A stretch of DNA of 57,802 bases from Candidatus Saccharimonadota bacterium (GCA_017512175.1 JAFWHA010000005.1:1-57802); one strand, 5' to 3'; positions 25,007-34,652 are shown, numbered from the stretch's first letter. Numbers and translations: made by a program. The notes: generated by a model from the letters alone, not told the origin.

Positions 25007-26668
25007 TTATTTTTTGACGACTTTTTTGGTGACGTCGAATTTTTCCATGTAGTTACCAGTAAGGAGTCTAGTTTGGGCGTAGAACGCGGCTGCAGATTGA
25101 TACAAGATAGCCACTAGCGGAGATAGTATCCATTGCAGCACCATACCTATTGATTTGATTTTATTATATTTCTTTGGTCTTGGTGGTAGCATTTTAAGAG
25201 AGATAAAGACGGTAATCATCAAGCCAATAGATGCAAAAAGCTGAATCCATGACACTGTAGCCGGTAAATTGTAAGTGAGCAGTTCCCTACTTTGGAAGTT
25301 TAAAAGTCTTGGCACCCAACCACCAAATGCTACAATTGGGCTCATTGCAGCAAGCGTAACGTGCCCATCAAGAAGTCTCCAGAATTTTGGGAAAAGTAGC
25401 CAAAGTGGCATTTTGCGACGTTTTTTGTCTACCATTCTAACGCCTACGTAAGCGACATCTGAGGCGCCGTAGTCCCAGCGCCGGAGCTGTACGAATTGAG
25501 CCTTAACTGTGCGCCAAAAACTTTCTTCTATCACAGCGTCTTGATAAATTGGTACCTTGATAGACAGAACTTCGTACTTCCCTCTAAAATGGAAGAGGCT
25601 GCGCCAATATTGATGTCCGTCTTCTACTATAGTTCTCTTGCTCCAAAAATCCATTTCGTAGAGTGCATCAAGTGGTTGCGAATGAGAAGCAAAATTGCGC
25701 AGTAAATGTGGGCGCTTGACGTTAATAACGTTGAAGAACGAATTCGACACTGCAATTACTCGCATTGGAGCGCTAGCATCCCAAATGTTATTCATGAATA
25801 AAGATACTGGCTGAAATGCCATGCGCTTACGTTCTGGGTTGACTACATATTCGTATGCTACATAGTCTAGGTATTTTTCGCTCATTCTATTATCCGCATC
25901 AAGAGACGTGACGATAACTCGCTCCATCGGAATTCTTTTCTTCGTAACGTATTCTGCTAGATAATGACCTGCATAGGTAAGATTCGGGCCTTTGCCTTTA
26001 ATCTCTCTTGGCAAATTGTCTGGATGCTTGACTAGGATAAAATCGTAGAATGTGTCTTTGAACATACTTTTAAGCTTCTTCGCACTTTGCTCTATCTCTG
26101 GTCCGCCGCGCTCTTCGTATCCCATGATGAAAATTATACGTTCATTTGGAAATTCGGTGTCTCTAACTGCCTCCACTGTCGGAATAAGGGTATCTAAGCC
26201 CTCGTTATAAGCTACCATTATAACTGCATGGTAAATTGAATCTGGATTTGGATAATCTTTTGGCGCAACCGATAACATCCGCAAATTTTCTACATGCTCA
26301 TCAAAATCAAAGGCGTTTGAGGAGCTACCTCTTAGAATTTCAAATTTTTCGTGTGGAATTTTTAAATCTGCGTACCTCTGGTGCCAATCTACACGCATGG
26401 CACGTTTAATTTCATTATATCCTTGTACTGTACGTACAGCTACGCCTATGGCTTTGACGAGCGTGATTGTAATAATTATTAAGAGATAAATTGCACCAAG
26501 TGTCGGAGAAATAAGCGAAAAAATAAACAAAGCGATAATCATAGAATAAGACAGCAGCCCAGGGAGAATTTCGAAGAAACGATAGAGTTTCGTACGTTTT
26601 CCAAGTGGAAGTTCTAGATCGTCCGTTAAAATTCTTCTGCCCTCTAATCCATCGATATCTTTGGTCAT
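25007..26668 (-). CDS. Membrane glycosyltransferase family 2 (cellulose-synthase-like)
   Basis: 553 residues. Two membrane helices (33-75) precede a GT2 catalytic domain, and three to four helices follow. Catalytic features are VTSLDADNRM (DxD), VEDGHQYWRS (ED) and QLRRWDYG (QxxRW), as in processive enzymes. It probably polymerises or transfers a sugar during envelope glycan synthesis; sugar and product are unknown. It is 17 nt downstream of a small membrane protein gene and has AAGGAAG before the ATG. It is outside the capsule operon proper. Confidence 0.85.
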   Translation of the reverse strand: MTKDIDGLEGRRILTDDLELPLGKRTKLYRFFEILPGLLSYSMIIALFIFSLISPTLGAIYLLIIITITLVKAIGVAVRTVQGYNEIKRAMRVDWHQRYADLKIPHEKFEILRGSSSNAFDFDEHVENLRMLSVAPKDYPNPDSIYHAVIMVAYNEGLDTLIPTVEAVRDTEFPNERIIFIMGYEERGGPEIEQSAKKLKSMFKDTFYDFILVKHPDNLPREIKGKGPNLTYAGHYLAEYVTKKRIPMERVIVTSLDADNRMSEKYLDYVAYEYVVNPERKRMAFQPVSLFMNNIWDASAPMRVIAVSNSFFNVINVKRPHLLRNFASHSQPLDALYEMDFWSKRTIVEDGHQYWRSLFHFRGKYEVLSIKVPIYQDAVIEESFWRTVKAQFVQLRRWDYGASDVAYVGVRMVDKKRRKMPLWLLFPKFWRLLDGHVTLAAMSPIVAFGGWVPRLLNFQSRELLTYNLPATVSWIQLFASIGLMITVFISLKMLPPRPKKYNKIKSIGMVLQWILSPLVAILYQSAAAFYAQTRLLTGNYMEKFDVTKKVVKK

Positions 26669-26685
26669 TTATGCTTCCTTCTAAA

Positions 26686-27090
26686 CTATCCTTCCCCAAG
26701 TAGTCTGAAAAGCACCAAAAATGCGCCAATTACTATCAAAAAAGATATTGCTATGAATGCCTTTGCGGTGTTATCGCCACGCCTGACAAATAATCTAACC
26801 GCGATTAGATTATGAATCACGCCAATGATAACTGCTAAGATTGGAAAAGCAACCATATCTACCCAGCTTCCATCCCTATAACCGCCAGCTGTGCGCATCT
26901 CTGCTAAGTCTTCGCCAGCAAAACTGCCGATGTCTCCATATCCGACTTTGACAACGGCGGAAGACGGACTGAGTGTGACAAGAGATGTAATTAATAGTGC
27001 TAATGAGGCTAGTGCGAGCAAAATCATTAAGGCAAACAACATCCGATGTTCACTAATAATTTTCCTAAAATTCTGCCCAAAATCTTTCAT
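26686..27090 (-). CDS. Small membrane protein upstream of GT2, unknown
   Basis: 134 residues with three helices (19-40, 78-98, 110-130) and an extracytoplasmic loop of about 35 residues between the first two (GYGDIGSFAGEDLAEM). I recognise no family. Co-transcription with the GT2 gene suggests an accessory role in glycan export or assembly. A TATAAT lies 13 nt before the ATG and there is no Shine-Dalgarno. Confidence 0.65.
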   Translation of the reverse strand: MKDFGQNFRKIISEHRMLFALMILLALASLALLITSLVTLSPSSAVVKVGYGDIGSFAGEDLAEMRTAGGYRDGSWVDMVAFPILAVIIGVIHNLIAVRLFVRRGDNTAKAFIAISFLIVIGAFLVLFRLLGEG

Positions 27091-27199
27091 AGTTTCTTAG
27101 TATATTATAGCATATCCAGTGCTTATTCCTAAATTACTTTAATACTTGAAATATAATACGTTTATGCATTTAGTAGTTGCAAAAAATTATATTTTTTGG

Positions 27200-27205
27200 T
27201 ATAAT
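27200..27205 (+). promoter_or_regulatory. Leaderless -10 promoter of the sugar transferase gene
   Basis: TGG-TATAAT ends 6 nt before ATG 27212. This decides the start over an in-frame ATG at 27146, which lies upstream of the promoter. Confidence 0.65.
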
Positions 27206-27211
27206 ATAAGT

Positions 27212-27826
27212 ATGTACTCGGGAGTTAAGAGGTTGCTCGATATTGTTTTTGGTGTGTTCGGCTTGATTTTGTTGGTGCCGCTCTCTATAGCTGTAAAAAT
27301 AGCCTATATTGCTAATGGTGATTTTGATGGTATTTTTTATAATCAAATACGAATTGGTAAAGATGGCAAGAAATTTCGAATGTTTAAGTTTCGTACTATG
27401 TCTAAAAACGCAGACAAAAAGCTCGCCGAAGTAGTTAATGCCAATGCAAAAACTAAAGCTGAATACAAGAAAAATCATAAGCTTAGCGATGACCCTCGCA
27501 TTACGAAAGTTGGCAAAGTAATTCGCCGACTTTCTCTCGATGAAATACCTCAAAGTATCAATGTTCTTATCGGACAAATGTCACTAGTTGGGAATAGGCC
27601 TTACCTATTACGAGAAAAAACTGAAATGGGGAGCTATTATAAACCAATTACCTCTGTCAAGCCTGGCATTACGGGTTATTGGCAAATTTCTGGACGCAAT
27701 AACTTGTCATTTAAGAAACGTCTTGAGCTAGAAAAATATTATTCTGAATATGCCTCTTTTAAATTGGACTGCAAAATCCTATTTAGGACCTTGTCAGTGG
27801 TCATTATCGGACGAGGCGCAAAATAA
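27212..27826 (+). CDS. Undecaprenyl-phosphate sugar-1-phosphate transferase (capsule initiation)
   Basis: 204 residues, the small monotopic phosphoglycosyl transferase type. A single re-entrant hydrophobic segment (13-35) precedes the catalytic domain with KFRTMSKNAD, LSDDPRITKVGKVIRRLSLDEIPQ (the catalytic Asp-Glu is in LDEIPQ), NVLIGQMSLVGNRPY and PGITGYWQISGR. It loads the first sugar-phosphate on undecaprenyl phosphate to start capsule repeat-unit synthesis. It is convergent with the phosphatase gene of the capsule operon. Confidence 0.92.
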   Translation: MYSGVKRLLDIVFGVFGLILLVPLSIAVKIAYIANGDFDGIFYNQIRIGKDGKKFRMFKFRTMSKNADKKLAEVVNANAKTKAEYKKNHKLSDDPRITKVGKVIRRLSLDEIPQSINVLIGQMSLVGNRPYLLREKTEMGSYYKPITSVKPGITGYWQISGRNNLSFKKRLELEKYYSEYASFKLDCKILFRTLSVVIIGRGAK

Positions 27827-27901
27827 AGCACTAGACTATTTTAAGTCTTCACATAGCCGTGTGGGAGATATGCAGGGTAGTGGAGGTGTAAGGGCTAAAG
27901 A

Positions 27902-28642
27902 TTATTCCCCTTTTAATATCTTTAGGGGGTTATCTTTTACTAATTCTCTGACTTTTTGTGGAGTTTTTACTACTCGCAAAAGTTTTTTTGCTGATAAACT
28001 CATCTGATAATCATCAGTCGGCTTATGCACATCTGATGCTAAACAGAAGATTTTGTCTTCTAGAAGGAGCTGTGCTAACGTCCTTTCTGCGCGTTTGCCA
28101 TACCTTCCGACAATTGACAAATAATCGCCCTGTAGAACGCAGCCCATACCGATTAAGTCATCGACATAATTAGGATCGTCTTGGACATAGCTGTATCTTT
28201 CTGGATGCGCAATTACTGGGACAAGACCTTTTTGCACGAGTGAAAAAAGTGTGGTTTTTGCAGATTTGTCTTCAATCTTGACTGGAAATTCTACTAAGAC
28301 ATATTTCGTGGAATTGAGTGTTGCCACCTCGTACATTTCTTTTGATTTTTCGCCAACGTATCCAGCTAATAGTTCTGGCAGATGAGAATCGATGTAAATC
28401 TCATTCCCAAGATATAAATTAACTTTGATACCAGCTTTTGATGCGGCATCTTTTAGCTCCTTGAAAATTTGCCATTTTTTAGCGTTGTTAGCATTATAAA
28501 TACTTCCTTTTACGTAATGTGGAGTCAAAATTACATCAGAAATTCTAGCTTTTTCTGCATTTTTTAGCATCTCTAGACTATCCTTGATGTTCTTCGCACC
28601 ATCGTCGATGCCTGGCAAAATATGGCAATGAATGTCAATCAT
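27902..28642 (-). CDS. CpsB/YwqE-type tyrosine-protein phosphatase (PHP family)
   Basis: 246 residues. MIDIHCHILPGIDDG gives the HxH metal ligands; further ligands lie in VILTPHY, EIYIDSHL, PVIAHPERY and ASDVHKP. This manganese-dependent enzyme dephosphorylates the BY-kinase encoded just upstream and sets capsule chain length and amount. Its start overlaps the kinase stop by 8 bp. Confidence 0.92.
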   Translation of the reverse strand: MIDIHCHILPGIDDGAKNIKDSLEMLKNAEKARISDVILTPHYVKGSIYNANNAKKWQIFKELKDAASKAGIKVNLYLGNEIYIDSHLPELLAGYVGEKSKEMYEVATLNSTKYVLVEFPVKIEDKSAKTTLFSLVQKGLVPVIAHPERYSYVQDDPNYVDDLIGMGCVLQGDYLSIVGRYGKRAERTLAQLLLEDKIFCLASDVHKPTDDYQMSLSAKKLLRVVKTPQKVRELVKDNPLKILKGE

Positions 28643-29405
28643 TGTTTAGATCTGAATAGTATTCATCAGCATAGTAAGATGAATAATATCCACCTCCTAC
28701 CTTAGCTTTGTTGATTACTACACCAGAAATCTTGGAGTTAACTTTTTCGAAGTTCTTTTTGACTTCTTCAAGTTGGTCAATTTTAGTCTTAGCATTAGTG
28801 ACAGTAACAATGTTAACATCGGTATATTTAGACATTACTAAAGCATCTGAAAGTCCGAGTGCAGGTGGACAGTCAATAATAACGATATCATACTGCTCAC
28901 GAAAACTATTTAGTAACTTGCGGTTGTTTTCCGAAGAAATTAGCTCTAGAGGATTTGGTGGAGTAGGACCTGCTGGCAATAGATAAACGTTAGCTATCTG
29001 AGTAGGTTTTACATAGATTTCCGGCTTGATAAAGGCCATCATACCCATATCGCCAGTGTCTTTAAAACGCAAAATGTAGTTAGAATATCCGGCCATTTTG
29101 TCATTTTCCATGCCAAATATCTCGTGCTGACGACCTTTTCTCATATCGCCATCTACGATAAGGACGCGTTTACCATCCTGTGCGAAAGCTGTAGCAAGAT
29201 TGGCAGCTAGGAAGCTCTTACCATCACCGGACTCTGGAGAAGTGATTAAGATAGTTTTTAAATCTTTTTCTACAGATGAGAATGTGACATTAGTTTTGAT
29301 AGACTTAACTGATTCGGCGAAAGAAGATTTTGGATTAGTTGCAACGACTAAATCTTCTGGGCCGCCACGGCGGGTACCGTCTTTTCTAAGTTTGTGCTTG
29401 CTCAT
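28635..29405 (-). CDS. Bacterial tyrosine kinase of capsule synthesis (CpsD/CapB)
   Basis: 256 residues from ATG 29405, which has GGAGG 5 nt upstream; an earlier ATG at 29423 lies within that site. Walker A SPESGDGKS is at about 56-64, Walker A' VLIVDGDMRKGRQ follows, and Walker B is VIIDCPPALG. The C-terminus has a Tyr cluster (GGGYYSSYYADEYYSD) for autophosphorylation. It works with the adjacent chain-length regulator, whose stop codon ends 1 nt before the start. Confidence 0.94.
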   Translation of the reverse strand: MSKHKLRKDGTRRGGPEDLVVATNPKSSFAESVKSIKTNVTFSSVEKDLKTILITSPESGDGKSFLAANLATAFAQDGKRVLIVDGDMRKGRQHEIFGMENDKMAGYSNYILRFKDTGDMGMMAFIKPEIYVKPTQIANVYLLPAGPTPPNPLELISSENNRKLLNSFREQYDIVIIDCPPALGLSDALVMSKYTDVNIVTVTNAKTKIDQLEEVKKNFEKVNSKISGVVINKAKVGGGYYSSYYADEYYSDLNND

Positions 29406-29406
29406 A

Positions 29407-30075
29407 TTATTTCCTCCCCGCACTTGGAACTACGCCAAGTACTACTAATCCGACTTTATCCTCAACGGTTTTGCTACTTTTGATAGTGTTGTCAAGATAG
29501 AACATGACTAGAACTACGCCGATACCGGCAGCTAAGCCAATTAATAGAAATTCTAGAGTTTGTTTGGCGATATTAACGTTATAAGGAGAATCTGCAATCG
29601 TGGCTTTGTCAACAATTTGGACGTTATCGATTTTATAAAGTGAAGCAATTTCTGCTTTAAACACTTTTGCTATGTCGCTAGCAATTCTCTGTGCCATTTC
29701 GGCATTTTCATCGGAAACGGTGATATTGATTAGCTGAGTATTAGCGACAGAGTTTACTGAAAGTCTACCAGCTAATTGGTCGACGGTAAGATTAAGTTTC
29801 AAATCGTCAATTACCTTTGACAAAACATCGCGGCTCTTGATAATTTCCGAATAGGTTTTAACGAGATTATTAGAAAGAGTAACGTCATTTGTAGTAAGGG
29901 TAGTGTTTTGTTTCTGTTCGGTTAAGACTATTTTTGTAGTGGAATTGTACATCGGTGTTTTGATGTATATAGAATAGATCTCACCCATAGAAACTACTGC
30001 TACGAGCACCAAAAGTACTACGTAGAACTTGGAAAGAATGTATCTGAACATTTCTTTTAGATTAATTTCATCCAT
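29407..30075 (-). CDS. Capsule chain-length regulator (Wzz/CpsC-type)
   Basis: 222 residues from ATG 30075; a TTG at 30090 is an alternative start. Two membrane helices (near 16-38 and 172-195) flank an extracytoplasmic alpha/beta domain, the polysaccharide co-polymerase layout of Gram-positive CpsC. The short C-terminal tail is cytoplasmic and should activate the kinase encoded downstream. It is first in a three-gene operon with its own promoter and a hairpin leader. Confidence 0.92.
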   Translation of the reverse strand: MDEINLKEMFRYILSKFYVVLLVLVAVVSMGEIYSIYIKTPMYNSTTKIVLTEQKQNTTLTTNDVTLSNNLVKTYSEIIKSRDVLSKVIDDLKLNLTVDQLAGRLSVNSVANTQLINITVSDENAEMAQRIASDIAKVFKAEIASLYKIDNVQIVDKATIADSPYNVNIAKQTLEFLLIGLAAGIGVVLVMFYLDNTIKSSKTVEDKVGLVVLGVVPSAGRK

Positions 30076-30103
30076 CTTATATTTTCCCAATTAACTTAAT
30101 TTG

Positions 30104-30141
30104 CCTCTGTTTCTTCCCTGTTTCGGTTTTTGCAACAGAGG
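30104..30141 (-). promoter_or_regulatory. Hairpin in the leader of the Wzz-kinase-phosphatase operon
   Basis: CCTCTGTT (minus strand 30141-30134) pairs perfectly with AACAGAGG (30111-30104) around a 22-nt loop. It lies in a leader of about 100 nt, 30 nt before the start codon. No U tract follows, so a regulatory rather than a terminator hairpin is likelier. Confidence 0.45.
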
Positions 30142-30181
30142 TATAATTAATTTATAGCACCGACTTTACGGCATTACAATA

Positions 30182-30210
30182 ATTGTAGCATACTTTTGGG
30201 AAAAAGTCAA
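30182..30210 (-). promoter_or_regulatory. Promoter of the Wzz-kinase-phosphatase operon
   Basis: TTGACT (30205-30210), 17 bp, TACAAT (30182-30187) with an extended TGC, minus strand. It makes this operon independent of the glycosyltransferase operon upstream. Confidence 0.7.
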
Positions 30211-30228
30211 TGATTATGTGGGTGCAGA

Positions 30229-31179
30229 TTATGGCTTAATCAGAATCCAGTCAGGCTCATAAATATCATCGTTTTGATAATAGTTTTTCCAGATTGATGG
30301 TGCAATAACTTTCTTCTCATTATTTCTCGACAAATACTGCGCCCACCATGAAAACGTACTATTAGATATGATAAAATGCTTACAGCTATACATCAACCTG
30401 ATTTTTTCCCATACAGGATCAGTGCCATCTTCAAAAACTGTTCCTTTTGGGAAAAACATATTTTGCCTCACCCACTCAATATCATCTGAGAAAATAATAA
30501 ATTGAGGATGTTTTATTATGGAGTTCATTTTGTCTATCGCCTTGTAGAAGTAATCTGGCGTACATACATAATGATTGCCTACATTCTTTGCATCATCTAC
30601 AAAATCTCCTCTTCGTATAGTTACGCACACTGAATTAGTTTTTTCTATCAAATCATATAATTTTAAATTTTTAAACATTTTCTTATTTTTAGGAGTAAAT
30701 TCTCTCATTAGTTGCTTTTTGATATTGCAAAAATATTTAGGAGACTCAAAGAAACCGTAAAAATATTTATTGTTCTTTTTTGTCCCTTTTAGTTCGATAT
30801 ATCCCTGATTTACAAAATATAATCCAAATTTTTCCATTAATTTTTTTGATTTTTTAAATTCATACTTCCGTAAAATGCTATCTTCATTATGTGTTTTCCT
30901 GCCTCTTATAGCTATGATTTTTCTCATAGCTATCATTTTCTTAAATGCTATTTTCTGCATCAAATCCATCTGGCATTCTCTTTTGAACTTTTCATGATCG
31001 ACATATTTTTTATATGGTATAACTTTAAAATTGCACAGCTCATCTTTGAAACTTTTATCTTCAAGCATGCCAAAATCTAATACTAATTTTTCATTACCAT
31101 ATTTTTCCATATATGCTCTAAGCGTGGCGTATTGGAACATCTGATTTCCAAGCCGGCCCTGCATTGTTTTACATATCAT
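30229..31179 (-). CDS. Alpha-1,2-fucosyltransferase (GT11)
   Basis: 316 residues. GRLGNQMFQYATLRAY near the start, CVTIRRGDF (the HxRRxD-type GDP-fucose motif) in the middle and FIISNSTFSWWAQYLS near the C-terminus are the GT11 signatures. It transfers fucose from GDP-fucose to galactose in an alpha-1,2 link, probably on the capsule repeat unit. GDP-fucose synthesis genes are not in the window. It is last in the capsule sugar operon and overlaps the flippase by 11 bp. It is AT-rich, with an AGGAG site. Confidence 0.9.
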   Translation of the reverse strand: MICKTMQGRLGNQMFQYATLRAYMEKYGNEKLVLDFGMLEDKSFKDELCNFKVIPYKKYVDHEKFKRECQMDLMQKIAFKKMIAMRKIIAIRGRKTHNEDSILRKYEFKKSKKLMEKFGLYFVNQGYIELKGTKKNNKYFYGFFESPKYFCNIKKQLMREFTPKNKKMFKNLKLYDLIEKTNSVCVTIRRGDFVDDAKNVGNHYVCTPDYFYKAIDKMNSIIKHPQFIIFSDDIEWVRQNMFFPKGTVFEDGTDPVWEKIRLMYSCKHFIISNSTFSWWAQYLSRNNEKKVIAPSIWKNYYQNDDIYEPDWILIKP

Positions 31180-32686
31180 TTTTTTCTCCTTTAATTTTTT
31201 TAGCTATATAACAGAAAGTTGCCTTTGCCTCTTTCGGCCAAGCTAGTATATTAAATATACAGACTACAAAAGTAGCTATTATTGTGCAACATATAGCGCC
31301 GATAATCCAATTATGTGCAACCATCGGAATCACATTAGTCAATAATGTAAATAGTACAAAAACAATTGCGATTTGTATAATACTGAACACGATATGCAGT
31401 ATCGTATTTTTAGTGTCTCTTAGTAGAATATGTTTTGCCGTATATATGATGAAATCAAACGTTCTAAATGCCATAGCACAAAGTGTTCCAATGGCTACGC
31501 CCACTATTCCAAGTGGGACTACGAGCGCAATGGAAATGACAGCGTTTAGGACAGCCTCGATAATCGCTCCATTCTTTGTCTCTTTAAAATGGCCTACTGA
31601 TGCTACTAAGGCACCGTACGGCTGCCTAACAGCCCACATGAATTCCGCAAGTATCATTATATAACCAAATAGTTGCCTGTCGTAATTAGCATCATGTATG
31701 CCAGCTGTATACATGACAACAAATGGAGTAATTAAAGAGAACGCACAGGCAAATATAATTGTGATGATTGTAAAATATGTCATCTCGTAATATAGCAATT
31801 TCTCTTTTAAATTTTTGCGCTCATCTTTTGCAAACATTTCTCCAAAAATTGAGTCTAAGCCGTTACTAAATGACTGTATGACCCCCTTGATTCCCACTAT
31901 TACAATTTGATAAACTGAATATACCGAAATTTCTTTCGCGTTACTAAAGAAAGTTAGCACGACAACATCTGTATTATCATGTATAACAAACGCGGTATGC
32001 TGCATCAACCCTGACCACCTATCACGTAGCTTATAGTCAGATTTTCCTTCTTTTATATTCAAATTAAATTTCTTTTTTGCATATATGCAGATAGTAATTG
32101 ACTTTAATAAATACAAAAATGCAGTCGAGAGCTTCACTATTTGAATGTTCGCACCTAGATTAATTAATGTAACGGATATTATGGTATTTAAAATAATGAC
32201 TGCCATCTGAATTACAGAAATAATATAAAATCTTTGTTTGGCTTCTATAAATAGTCTATACACCATCCCGAATAAGTATTCAGATATCGAGCTGATTGAC
32301 AATACAATAATTAAGATAATTGTAAAAACTCGATCAAAATCTTTGCTAAAAATTTGAGGGTAAAATACACACAGACCTATGAGGTAAATTAGAAAAACTA
32401 ATACAATCCTCCTAATAAATTTCTGCGATGAATACAATATTTTATTTATTTCTTTTTGATTGTTAGCGGCAATGGGCTTATACAATGCAGCTTTGATAAT
32501 CAATCCTATTCCGCCATCTAGTAAAGATATAAATGATAGAAATTGAACAATAGATGCAACTAAGCCATTAACTTCCGATCCGTAGCTTTGAATAATTACG
32601 CGAGGCAAAATTAATCCACAAATAATAGACACTACCTGTAACGACATGGATGCTAAAACATTTTTAAATATATTCTTGCTTCTCAT
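31169..32686 (-). CDS. wzx: Polysaccharide flippase (Wzx/MATE-like)
   Basis: 505 residues with about 12-14 hydrophobic helices and a basic C-terminus, typical of the oligosaccharide flippase family. It would move lipid-linked capsule repeat units across the membrane. It sits between a GT2 gene (2-nt gap) and the fucosyltransferase. Codon use is strongly AT-rich compared with housekeeping neighbours, which suggests transfer. Confidence 0.9.
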   Translation of the reverse strand: MRSKNIFKNVLASMSLQVVSIICGLILPRVIIQSYGSEVNGLVASIVQFLSFISLLDGGIGLIIKAALYKPIAANNQKEINKILYSSQKFIRRIVLVFLIYLIGLCVFYPQIFSKDFDRVFTIILIIVLSISSISEYLFGMVYRLFIEAKQRFYIISVIQMAVIILNTIISVTLINLGANIQIVKLSTAFLYLLKSITICIYAKKKFNLNIKEGKSDYKLRDRWSGLMQHTAFVIHDNTDVVVLTFFSNAKEISVYSVYQIVIVGIKGVIQSFSNGLDSIFGEMFAKDERKNLKEKLLYYEMTYFTIITIIFACAFSLITPFVVMYTAGIHDANYDRQLFGYIMILAEFMWAVRQPYGALVASVGHFKETKNGAIIEAVLNAVISIALVVPLGIVGVAIGTLCAMAFRTFDFIIYTAKHILLRDTKNTILHIVFSIIQIAIVFVLFTLLTNVIPMVAHNWIIGAICCTIIATFVVCIFNILAWPKEAKATFCYIAKKIKGEKNDM

Positions 32687-32688
32687 TA

Positions 32689-33741
32689 TTACCTCTTTGT
32701 GTAAAATGTTTTACCTTTGTTTTCAAAGTGTTGTTTCCGGTAAGCAATGAGAAGAATACATAGAAACCATTTTCTTTTCATCAAGAATAATTTTGCCTTT
32801 TCATTTCTTGTTGCAAAATCTCGATAGTTAATCTGTCTAATTTTATAATCTATATTAAAGTTCTTATACATATCAAAAAACTTTTTTCTTCTCTTGCTAT
32901 ACTTAAGGCCAGCATTCATGTGGCAAACGGTCAAAAGTATTAGCTCCCAAAATATACTATATTCCAAAAATTTAGACACTTCGCGAGAAATTGCATTTTT
33001 AGTACAAAATGAGTCAAAACTTTTCTTTAGTAAAAAATAATATTCCTCCATATTCCAGTTAAGTTTGTGAGATATAGAATTAATATTAATATTATAACAA
33101 TACGCACAAACTGGAGAATACTTTATTGTTCTTGCGGACATAATGGCATCCACCATAAATCTTCTATCTTCCGCTTTCCTTAAGTTGTTTTCAAAAACAA
33201 TTTTATTATTATCAAGAAATGGTTTAGAGAAGCACTTAGCCCATACGGAGCCAAACATATAATTACCTAACTTACCCGGATAAAACATAATATTTGCAAG
33301 TATCTCTTGCTTTTCTTCGCTTAGATTCACGTTCTTAGGCATGCGTATTATTCTTTTATTTTTTGGCTCAACTAAGCAGTAACTAAATAGCAGTATATCA
33401 AATTTTTCCTGTAAAACGTTTCTTGCTTTTTGATAAAAATTTTCTGGTACCTCATCATCAGCATCGATGAATATTATATTCTCGCCGGTTGCATATTCTA
33501 AACCTAAATTTCGTGCTTTTGACACGCCAGAATTTTTCTGTCGATAATATTTCACATCTTCGTGCAATGCGCTAATAGTTTCTAGCTCGTATTCCTTATT
33601 GCTACCATCATCAATAACAATTATCTCGTAATTTGGTATTCCCTGTCTTTCTATAGATGAAATACACACATCTAATTTTTTTACTGGTATGTTGTATACC
33701 GGTATGATAAATGTAATCTTTTTTTCTACGTGTTTACCCAT
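32689..33741 (-). CDS. Glycosyltransferase family 2
   Basis: 350 residues. The GT-A fold begins ITFIIPVYNIPVKKLDVCISSI with IDDGSNKEYE and IFIDADDEVP (DxD). The C-terminal 100 residues are basic and helical, typical of capsule GT2 enzymes. The donor and acceptor cannot be told. Member of the capsule operon; very AT-rich. Confidence 0.9.
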   Translation of the reverse strand: MGKHVEKKITFIIPVYNIPVKKLDVCISSIERQGIPNYEIIVIDDGSNKEYELETISALHEDVKYYRQKNSGVSKARNLGLEYATGENIIFIDADDEVPENFYQKARNVLQEKFDILLFSYCLVEPKNKRIIRMPKNVNLSEEKQEILANIMFYPGKLGNYMFGSVWAKCFSKPFLDNNKIVFENNLRKAEDRRFMVDAIMSARTIKYSPVCAYCYNININSISHKLNWNMEEYYFLLKKSFDSFCTKNAISREVSKFLEYSIFWELILLTVCHMNAGLKYSKRRKKFFDMYKNFNIDYKIRQINYRDFATRNEKAKLFLMKRKWFLCILLIAYRKQHFENKGKTFYTKR

Positions 33742-33743
33742 AC

Positions 33744-34652
33744 TTATATCTTCCCTAATAATGCTGCTAGAATGAATACTACATTTTGTTCTGCTTTTTC
33801 TGTCCTAAATCTCTTATCCCTAGCCAATGAAAGTCTTTGCGAAAAGTTCATTCTATAGTTAGCGACCTGTTTGGCCATGCTATAATATTCCGGAGTAATT
33901 ACTTTTTTATAACCTTTCAGCATTTCTTTTGCGGTTAGTTCTCTTGAATGGTCACATCGGAAAAATGATTTAATTCTACGGAGTACGCGAGAAATAAATC
34001 CACCTTCTGCGCCGATTGATTGTCCGCTGTGTTGTCTGTACTTTATAAATGCATCTTCGTCAAAATATACTTTTCCCGCTGTAGCTAAGCATAATCTATA
34101 CATCCACGCATCGTGCATAGATACGTATTTTGGGCTATAGCTATTGACTAATTCTAGCAAGGCTCTGTTAAAAACCATTGTGCAACCAGTAGCAATGTTT
34201 CTCACCATACTTGCACCAAAGGATAAGTCATACTTTTTCCCAGATTCATCGGCTAATAGCTTTAGATTATGATCGACGATTTTCTTATTGCTAAAATATA
34301 GCTGAGGAGTTGTCGCGTCAGCAGCGCTAAAATACTTTAGCGCATTCTTAATCTTTTCAGGCTCCCAAAAATCATCTTGGTCGGCAAAAGCATAATAATC
34401 GCTTTTTCCCGCATGTTTCATTAGGTCCAGAAAGCTTTTAGCTGGTTTTAAATTTGGCCCGTCATACCACTCTAATAAATTTTTATTCCTATATTCTTCA
34501 AGTATTTTTTTCGTGCCATCACTTGACCCATCATCTCTAACTATTATTCGTATAGATACTCCTGTTTGCGATATAATCGAGTCTATTTGCTCTTTTAAAT
34601 ATTTTTCTCCGTTATATGTAGAGAGCAGGACTGTTACAATTTTAGCTGACAT
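33744..34652 (-). CDS. Glycosyltransferase family 2 (rhamnosyltransferase-like)
   Basis: 302 residues. TVLLSTYNGEKYLKEQIDSIISQT, VRDDGSSDGT and FADQDDFWEPEKI are the pattern of rhamnosyl- and related transferases of O-antigen and capsule loci. A membrane-associated C-terminal helix is possible. It overlaps the polymerase gene by 11 bp. Confidence 0.9.
   Translation of the reverse strand: MSAKIVTVLLSTYNGEKYLKEQIDSIISQTGVSIRIIVRDDGSSDGTKKILEEYRNKNLLEWYDGPNLKPAKSFLDLMKHAGKSDYYAFADQDDFWEPEKIKNALKYFSAADATTPQLYFSNKKIVDHNLKLLADESGKKYDLSFGASMVRNIATGCTMVFNRALLELVNSYSPKYVSMHDAWMYRLCLATAGKVYFDEDAFIKYRQHSGQSIGAEGGFISRVLRRIKSFFRCDHSRELTAKEMLKGYKKVITPEYYSMAKQVANYRMNFSQRLSLARDKRFRTEKAEQNVVFILAALLGKI

Noticed and set aside
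27146-27211. Upstream ATG for the sugar transferase
   Set aside because: The promoter -10 box lies between it and the ATG at 27212, and family members start at the latter.
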